This document shows positions 32,839 through 38,792 of a DNA stretch of 38,792 nt, one piece after another. Origin of the DNA: JBFMHP01 sp964557295 (GTDB taxonomy: Bacteria > Pseudomonadota > Gammaproteobacteria > RBG-16-57-12). Each line of letters starts with the position of its first letter. The first letter of the stretch is position 1. The position numbers and the translations under genes are program-made. Below the pieces are notes generated by a model. The model did not search any database and was not told the origin of the DNA. It saw only the letters and a program-made list of their open reading frames with translations. Location: contig CAZKZP010000027.1 of assembly GCA_964557295.1 (NCBI GenBank), forward strand, positions 1 to 38,792, given 5' to 3'.

Positions 32839-35240
32839 CTAGAACAACTCTTCCTGCTGAGCAGGGGCGGTGCCCGGCCCGGTCTCCGTGGCGAGCGGCT
32901 GTGTGGAGGGCGGCGCATACTCCTGCGGCGCCTCTTCGGCACGGAATATCTCGAAGATGGCATCGGTCTGCGCCGGGCCAGCCAGCTTGCCGCTGCGCGG
33001 GTCGATCTTCACGGTGACCATGCCCTCGGGTTCGGGCATCACGAGCTCCGGCAGTCCTTGAAGTGCCGCCTGCATGAAATACATCCAGATCGGCAGCGCC
33101 GCCGCGCCGCCGGTCTCGCGGCTGCCCAAGGCCTTGGGCTGATCGAAGCCGACCCAGGCGGTGGCGGCGAGCGAGGTGTTGAATCCGGCGAACCAGGCAT
33201 CGTATTGGTCATTGGTGGTGCCGGTCTTGCCACGCAGATCGCTGCGTCCGAGGCTTGTCGCCTTGCGCGCGGTGCCTTGGGTGATGACATCGGCCATGAT
33301 CGAATTCATTTCATAGATGATCGGTGGGCTGATCACCGGCGGTGCCAGCGGCAGGGTCGGCGGTTCGGCGAAGATGCAATCCATGCAGGCGAACGCGGGT
33401 TGCGCCTGGAATATGATCTCGCCTTTGCTGTTTTCGATCCGTTCGATGAAATATGGATCGACCCGGTAGCCGCCGTTGGCGAAGACTGCATAACCGGTGG
33501 TCATCTCAAGCGGTGAGGCCGAGCCGCTGCCCAGGGCCATGGAGAGATCCTTGGGCAGCTGATCGGGATTGATGCCGAAACGTTTCACGTAGTCGATGGC
33601 GGTGCTGATGCCGATGTCGCGCAGGATGCGTATCGAAACCAGGTTGCGCGAATGGGTCAAGGCCTCGCGCAGGCGCGTCGGGCCGTAGAATTCGCCGGTG
33701 TAGTTCTCCGGTCGCCACATCGTTTCCAGCGTGTCGTCTTCGAACACGACCGGGGCGTCATTGATCAGCGTGGCCGGCGTGTAGCCGTGCTCCAGCGCCG
33801 CCGCGTAAATAAAAGGTTTGAAGCTCGAGCCGGGTTGGCGCTTGCCCTGCACCGCGCGATTGAATTTGCTCTTGTAGAAATTAAATCCACCCACCAGCGC
33901 TTTGACGGCACCGGTGGTGGGTGATAACGCGGTCAGCGCGCCTTCGATTTCCGGTGTCTGGGCCAGACGCCATTGTCCGTTGAGCTGTTGCACTTGAATG
34001 ATGTCGCCGGGCGATAACACATCGCGCGGATTTTCCGGCGGCGCCAGCAGCGTGCCGGTTTTGGGATTGACTTTTTGCGCCCAGGACATGCCTTCCCACG
34101 GCAGTGGCTGGAGGCCATGCTCCACAGTATAGATCTGCGCCGCCTCGGCATCGACCTTCAGCACCAGTGCCGGCAAGAGATTGTTGATTTCTTCATAACT
34201 GTTGATGGCTGCGAACCAGGCGTCGGCGGCGCTGTCTTGCGCGAGTTCGAGGTGCCCCAGCGGTCCACGATAACCATGCCGCTGATCGTATTCGAGCAAT
34301 CCCTGCCACACGGCCAGGTTGGCGGCGGCTTGCAGACGACTGTCGATGGTGGTGTAGATCCTGTAGCCCTGAGTGTAGGCGTCCTCGCCCAAGCCATAAC
34401 GCTCGATGAGTTCGGCACGCGCCATCTCCGCGACATAAGGCGCCTCAACATCGATCGGCTGAGCGTGCAGTTTAGCGGTGTCGGATTCGGTCATGGCAAG
34501 TTGATATTGGGCCGTGTCGATATAGCCGAGTTCATGCATGCGTCTGAGCACATAGTTGCGGCGGATGGTGGCGCGCTCGAGATCCGCGATGGGATTGTAG
34601 CGTGAAGGGGCCTTGGGAAGGCCGGCCACCATGGCCATCTGCGCGAGGCTCAATTCGGCGACAGACTTGCCGTAATAGGCTTGCGCCGCGGCGCCAAAGC
34701 CGTATGCGCGGTTACCGAGGTAGATCTTGTTGATATAGAGCTCGAGGATTTCCTGCTTCGACAACTCGTGCTCGATCTTGAACGACAGCAATATTTCATT
34801 GAGCTTGCGCAAATAGGTCTTTTCGCTGCTCAGAAAGAAGTTTCTGGCCACCTGCATGGTGATGGTGCTGCCGCCTTGGGATTTTTCGCCGGTAGCGACG
34901 AGGTAGAAAACGGCACGCAGGATGCCTTGGTAATCAACGCCGGGATGCTCGAAGAAACGGTCGTCCTCGGCAGCGAGGATCGCGTTGATCAGCATGGGCG
35001 GGGNNNNNNNNNNTCGTCGTATCGCAGGGGCGTGCGGCGCTTCTCGCCAAACTCGCCGATGAGTTTGGCATCCTGGCTGTACACCCGCAGCGGCACCTGA
35101 AGCTGCACATCCTTGAGCGAGTCGATGGACGGGAGATTGGGCACGACGGCGGTGTAAATGAACACGACGGCGCCGAGCACTCCAATACAAATTATAATAA
35201 AAAGGTATTTGGTCAGCTTGACCAGAGAAGATATATTCAT
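32839..35240 (-). CDS. mrcA: Penicillin-binding protein 1A, interrupted by an assembly gap
   Basis: A bifunctional peptidoglycan synthase. A short cytoplasmic tail and a membrane helix (YLFIIICIGVLGAVVFIYTA) are followed by a gap, then the glycosyltransferase motif AAEDDRFFEHPGVDYQG with catalytic Glu, and GGSTITMQVARNFF. The transpeptidase domain has SxxK in GSSFKPFIYAA, SRN in THSRNLVSIRIL, and KTG in GKTGTTNDQYDAWFAG. The start at 35240 gives the normal N-terminus. The frames on either side of the 10-N gap differ, so the real gap length is 2 modulo 3 if the gene is intact. It is divergent from pilM, a conserved arrangement in Gammaproteobacteria. Confidence 0.93.
35004..35013. other. Assembly gap (10 N)
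   Basis: Ten N within the PBP1A gene, between the membrane-proximal segment and the glycosyltransferase domain. Compared with typical PBP1A only a few residues seem to be missing. Confidence 0.98.
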
Positions 35241-35435
35241 AAGGAATTTTGTGAAATAACCGATATTGTAACTCGAATCCAAAACTTATACTATTCAACC
35301 ATTAAATTTATGCGATGTGGTTAAAAGTTTGTAAATTCTCTGATTGATGCCGCTTAAAGTTAATGTCCCTCCTGCCGTTATATCAGGAATAATTACGTCG
35401 ACTAGAACAATAGAACAATTACAAAGGATACTACC
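35241..35435. promoter_or_regulatory. Divergent promoter region of PBP1A and pilM
   Basis: A 195-base AT-rich intergenic region that must carry promoters for both genes. AAAGGATA precedes the GTG start of pilM at good spacing. I see several AT-rich hexamers but no pair I would commit to. Confidence 0.45.
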
Positions 35436-36506
35436 GTGCAACTTTCCGAGCTGTTCAAAAGACGCAATCCCCCATTGCTAGGGATCGACATCAGCTCCTC
35501 GGCAGTCAAATTGCTTGAACTGAGTCAACAGGGACAGAGATATCGGGTGGAGAGCTATGCAGTCGAGCCTCTTCCGCCGGATTCCGTAGTTGAAAAGACC
35601 ATCACCAATGTCGATGCCGTCGGAGAGGCGGTCAAACGCGCCTTGCGGCGTTCCGGATCGCGGGCCAAGCACGCTGCGGTGGCGGTGTCCGGCTCGGCGG
35701 TGATCACCAAGGTCATCTCCATGCCTTCCTCCCTCAATGACACCGAGATGGAGACCCAGATTCAGCTCGAGGCCGACCAATATATCCCCTATCCGCTTGA
35801 AGAAGTGAATATGGACTTCGAGGTGTTGGGGCCTTCCGAAGGCAATCCAAACATGGTCGATGTGCTGCTGGCGGCCTCTCGCAGCGAAAACGTCGATATG
35901 CGCGTGGCGGCGCTGGAGATCGCGGGTCTGAGCACGAAGATCGTGGATGTCGAGGCCTACGCCCTCGAGAACGCATTCGCGCTCTTGGCTTCACAGCTGC
36001 CGGTCGATGAGCATGAGCAGATCGTTGCCGTGGCCGATATCGGCGCGACCATGACGACATTGAATGTCCTCTACAACCAGAAAATCATCTATACCCGCGA
36101 GCAAGTCTTCGGCGGCAAACAACTGACAGAAGAAATCCAGCGGCGCTATGGCTTGTCATATGAAGAGGCGGGCATGGCCAAGCGACAAGGCGGGCTGCCC
36201 GACAATTATGTGCCCGAGGTGCTGCAACCGTTCAAGGAAGCGATGGTGCAACAGGTCAGTCGTTCCCTGCAGTTTTTCTTTTCATCCAGCCATTTCAATA
36301 AAGTCGATCACATCGTGCTGGCGGGCGGATGCGCATCGATCCCTGGGGTTGATGAGATGATGGAAACGCATTTGGGCACCAGTACTTCGGTTGGCAATGT
36401 TTTCGCGAACATGGCGCTCGCTTCGAGGGTGAAGGCGCAAGCCTTGAGCAATGATGCTCCCTCCCTGCTGGTCGCCTGCGGTCTTGCTATGAGGAGTTTT
36501 GATTAA
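35436..36506 (+). CDS. pilM: Type IV pilus assembly protein PilM
   Basis: A 356-residue actin-like cytoplasmic ATP-binding protein that recruits PilN at the inner membrane. Visible are the N-terminal LLGIDISSSAVKLLELSQQG, VADIGATMTTLNVLY (phosphate 2 loop) and VLAGGCASIPGVDEMMETHL (adenosine motif). The start is GTG 35436 with AAAGGA upstream. Standard length. It opens the pilMNOPQ operon; pilN begins at the base after its stop. Confidence 0.97.
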   Translation: MQLSELFKRRNPPLLGIDISSSAVKLLELSQQGQRYRVESYAVEPLPPDSVVEKTITNVDAVGEAVKRALRRSGSRAKHAAVAVSGSAVITKVISMPSSLNDTEMETQIQLEADQYIPYPLEEVNMDFEVLGPSEGNPNMVDVLLAASRSENVDMRVAALEIAGLSTKIVDVEAYALENAFALLASQLPVDEHEQIVAVADIGATMTTLNVLYNQKIIYTREQVFGGKQLTEEIQRRYGLSYEEAGMAKRQGGLPDNYVPEVLQPFKEAMVQQVSRSLQFFFSSSHFNKVDHIVLAGGCASIPGVDEMMETHLGTSTSVGNVFANMALASRVKAQALSNDAPSLLVACGLAMRSFD

Positions 36507-37085
36507 ATGGCTCGCATCAATCTATTGCCGTGGCGCGAAGCTGAGCGCAAAAAGAAGCAAAAAGATTTTTTTACCACAACCGCCCTAAGCGCCTGTTTGA
36601 TGGGGGTGATTATTTTTTATGCGCACCTTCATATTTCAAACATGATCGAAACACAGACTGCCAGAAACACCTTCCTGCAGGATCAGATCAAGGTTTTGGA
36701 TCAAAAGATCGAAGATATCAAGAAGCTTGAAAAGGACAAGGAAAGCCTCCTGGCGCGAATGAATGTCATCCAGGAGTTGCAGCGCAGCCGGCCCGGTATC
36801 GTTCGTCTGTTCGATGAAATGGTGCGCACCGTGCCGGAAGGGATCTATCTCACCAAGCTGGAGCGCAAGGGAGATGAAATCACGATCACCGGGGCGGCGC
36901 AGTCGAATGCCCGTGTGTCCAATTTCATGCGCAATCTGGATGAATCTCAGTGGTTCGATAACCCGCGCCTGGTGGTAATCGACGCCAGCAAAAAGACCGA
37001 ACAAGGTGGCAGCATGTTTACTCTGACTGTGCGCCAAGTGACGATGAATCAAGTGCAACAGGTTGAAAAGGCAGGTCAGCCATGA
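36507..37085 (+). CDS. pilN: Type IV pilus assembly protein PilN
   Basis: A 192-residue bitopic protein starting with the conserved MARINLLPWREAERKKKQKD, which binds PilM, then one membrane helix (ALSACLMGVIIFYAHLHI), a coiled coil and a periplasmic ferredoxin-like domain (GIYLTKLERKGDEITITG). It pairs with PilO in the inner-membrane alignment complex. It overlaps pilO by four bases (ATGA). Confidence 0.97.
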   Translation: MARINLLPWREAERKKKQKDFFTTTALSACLMGVIIFYAHLHISNMIETQTARNTFLQDQIKVLDQKIEDIKKLEKDKESLLARMNVIQELQRSRPGIVRLFDEMVRTVPEGIYLTKLERKGDEITITGAAQSNARVSNFMRNLDESQWFDNPRLVVIDASKKTEQGGSMFTLTVRQVTMNQVQQVEKAGQP

Positions 37086-37711
37086 ATCTTTCCGAGCTAA
37101 ACAACCTCAATTTGGATGTAAACAATATCGGTGGCTGGCCGCTGCCAGCGCGCGTCGGCGCCATCGTGATGGTCTGTGTGGTGGTTTTGGCGGCGGGATA
37201 TTTTGTGTTCTCCAAACCACAGCTGGAGCAGCTCGAGGCTGAGCGCAACAAAGAAGTGGAGCTGAAAAGGAGCTATGAAACAAAACAGGCCAAGGCGGTA
37301 AATCTGAAACTGTATCAGGAACAGATGGTGGAAATGGAGCGTTCCTTCGGCGCACTGCTACGGCAGCTGCCGGGTAAGACGGAGGTGGCCGATCTGTTGG
37401 CCGAGGTTTCCACCGCGGGTATCGTCAACGGTCTGGAATTCAAGCTTTTCCGGCCGGAGGCAGAGAAGCCCATGGAATTCTATTCCGAATTGCCCATCAA
37501 GATCGAAGTGACGGGCGAGTACCACAGCTTTGGTGAATTTGTCAGCGATGTTGCGGCTTTGCCGCGTATTGTGACGTTGCACGATTTTACGATTCAGACT
37601 CCCACGGACAAGAAGAGCGGTGGCTTGTTGATGCAGACGTTGGCAAAAACATACCGTTATCTGGAGGCAGATGAAATTCCTGCCGCTAAGCCGACCAATA
37701 CGAAGAAATAA
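37082..37711 (+). CDS. pilO: Type IV pilus assembly protein PilO
   Basis: A 209-residue partner of PilN: cytoplasmic start MNLSELNNLNLDVNNIGGWP, membrane helix (VGAIVMVCVVVLAAGYFVF), coiled coil, and periplasmic fold with LPGKTEVADLLAEVSTAGI and YHSFGEFVSDVAALPRIVTL. Normal length; no anomaly. Confidence 0.97.
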   Translation: MNLSELNNLNLDVNNIGGWPLPARVGAIVMVCVVVLAAGYFVFSKPQLEQLEAERNKEVELKRSYETKQAKAVNLKLYQEQMVEMERSFGALLRQLPGKTEVADLLAEVSTAGIVNGLEFKLFRPEAEKPMEFYSELPIKIEVTGEYHSFGEFVSDVAALPRIVTLHDFTIQTPTDKKSGGLLMQTLAKTYRYLEADEIPAAKPTNTKK

Positions 37712-37716
37712 GTGGC

Positions 37717-38259
37717 ATGAAATTCGGTGAATCTATGTTGATAAAGCGTTACCTTAAATGGGGCGGAGCCTTGCTTGCGGCATTCGTGCTCTCCGCATGC
37801 AGCGGTGATGAGCTCAATGACTTGCATGCCTATATGAAAGAGGTTGAAGCCAGGAATCCCGGCAAGATTGCCCCGTTGCCAAAGGTTGAAGAGTTCGAAG
37901 GTTATGCCTATGCTGCCGCCGTGTTGAAGGATCCGTTTCAGGCGACCTTCAAGATTGCGATGGAAAAGTCGGGTTCCAGGGGCATCGGACCGGATTTGTC
38001 GCGGAAAAAACAGCCCTTGGAGTCGTTTCCATTGGATGGATTGCGCCTGATGGGCAGCATCCATGTCTCCGGAGAACGTTGGGCGCTGGTTAAAACGCCG
38101 TCGAGCGACATCGTCAGGGTGAGGGCGGGTGACTATATGGGCCAGAACTTTGGCAAGATTGTCAGAATCACGGACGCCGGCTTAGAACTGCGCGAGCTGA
38201 TTTCTGATGGTTTGGGTGGCTGGGAGGAACGCATGACCTCAGTGGCATTGAGTGAATAA
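37717..38259 (+). CDS. pilP: Type IV pilus lipoprotein PilP
   Basis: A 180-residue lipoprotein (lipobox VLSAC, Cys28 counting from ATG 37717; ATG 37735 is an alternative start). It links the PilN/PilO complex to the PilQ secretin: the unstructured N-terminal part contacts PilNO and the C-terminal beta domain (FPLDGLRLMGSIHVSGERWA, VRAGDYMGQNFGKIVRI) contacts PilQ. Confidence 0.96.
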   Translation: MKFGESMLIKRYLKWGGALLAAFVLSACSGDELNDLHAYMKEVEARNPGKIAPLPKVEEFEGYAYAAAVLKDPFQATFKIAMEKSGSRGIGPDLSRKKQPLESFPLDGLRLMGSIHVSGERWALVKTPSSDIVRVRAGDYMGQNFGKIVRITDAGLELRELISDGLGGWEERMTSVALSE

Positions 38260-38273
38260 ATCCGAGGATAAGA

Positions 38274-38792
38274 ATGATGATGAGTGCGAAGTGGGGAACA
38301 AGGTGCGGATCTATGCGTAAGAAGAACTCATTGAACTTTGGGGTGATGATGCTATTGCTGTTGGCGTCCCTCGGCTTCATCGGAAATGCTGCCGCCCAAG
38401 AGGAGGCGGTGCTGGAATTCATCAGTTACACCACCAAGGAAAACGAAGGTGTGGAGCTGCAGCTGAGTATCAAAGGGCCGGTGTCGGAGCCGACCAGCTC
38501 TACCTCCGAGTCGCCGGCTCGAATCACCTTTGACCTGCCCGGCGTGAGAAACGGGCTGCCCTGGACCCTGCCGCTGCCGATCAAGGGTGGTGGAGTGGCG
38601 AAGACCGTCTCGGCGATCGAGGCCAGCGGCCGTACCCGCGTGGTGATCAATCTGGACAAACTCGTCGAGTATACAACCAGGGTTGAAGGTGAAAACATCT
38701 TCATCTCATTGACGGATACCACCGTCGGCGCTGCCGAGGATATGTACGCTTCTGAGCCAGAGGCGACACCGGTGGCGACGCCTACTCCGGCC
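38274..38792 (+). CDS. pilQ: Type IV pilus secretin PilQ, N-terminal part (runs off the window)
   Basis: The first 173 codons of the outer-membrane secretin. A signal peptide (NFGVMMLLLLASLGFIGNAAAQ) precedes an AMIN domain (LEFISYTTKENEGVELQLSI, ARITFDLPGVRNGLPW, SGRTRVVINLDKLVEY), which binds peptidoglycan, then a Thr/Pro-rich linker. Three ATG codons in a row (38274, 38277, 38280) could start it; GAGGA (38264-38268) is best spaced for 38277. The secretin domain lies outside the window. Confidence 0.95.
   Translation, partial: MMMSAKWGTRCGSMRKKNSLNFGVMMLLLLASLGFIGNAAAQEEAVLEFISYTTKENEGVELQLSIKGPVSEPTSSTSESPARITFDLPGVRNGLPWTLPLPIKGGGVAKTVSAIEASGRTRVVINLDKLVEYTTRVEGENIFISLTDTTVGAAEDMYASEPEATPVATPTPA

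Overview
The window is high-GC bacterial chromosome, most likely from a free-living gammaproteobacterium. The best evidence is the right-hand order rpmE - malic enzyme - (divergent) PBP1A - pilM-N-O-P-Q. From memory, this is close to the order in Pseudomonas and many other Gammaproteobacteria, where priA lies upstream and aroK-aroB downstream. REP-like palindromes and a candidate CsrB/RsmZ-type regulatory RNA fit the same group. I cannot name a genus. Two 10-N assembly gaps (29036-29045 and 35004-35013) each interrupt a gene.

Bases 1-8704: an accessory block of exported, haem-motif proteins. Three minus-strand genes encode a DUF1588-like cytochrome, a LamG lipoprotein with two cytochrome-like modules, and a Tat-exported DUF1501-like protein. 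They are divergent from a large lipoprotein with beta-propeller repeats and two CxxCH motifs that resembles the hydrazine synthase alpha (HzsA) superfamily. REP-like palindromes sit at both outer 3' ends of the block.

Bases 8705-17655: nine co-directional, tightly packed envelope genes. They encode an SH3b/outer-membrane protein, an outer-membrane beta-barrel, a TlpA-type thioredoxin, a tiny DUF4266-like lipoprotein, a DUF3570-like barrel, a periplasmic protein, two large TPR proteins and a small secreted protein. The beta-barrel plus TPR combination recalls the envelope part of the myxobacterial Glt/Nfs machinery, without its motor genes. The TlpA-DUF4266-DUF3570 triad looks like a separate module inserted into it.

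Bases 17656-18097: a gene-free stretch that I read as a CsrB/RsmZ-like sponge RNA. It has 20 GGA motifs in about 265 bases, GGA-loop hairpins, a candidate promoter and an intrinsic terminator. It is the most interesting single feature of the window.

Bases 18098-22876 (minus strand): a GldA/GldF/GldG-like ABC transporter, a DUF4340 protein and mutM, with overlapping or nearly abutting genes. Bases 22965-28751 (plus strand): an orphan hydantoinase/oxoprolinase, a chemoreceptor with a structured leader, and a compact periplasmic electron-transfer operon (dihaem peroxidase, cupredoxin, two-domain cytochrome c) ending in a strong terminator. Bases 28973-38792: a PilZ-like protein split by a gap, a pentapeptide-repeat protein, rpmE, malic enzyme, PBP1A (split by a gap) and the type IV pilus alignment genes pilM to pilQ, the last cut by the window end. 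I saw no tRNA, rRNA, CRISPR array, transposase or prophage gene.
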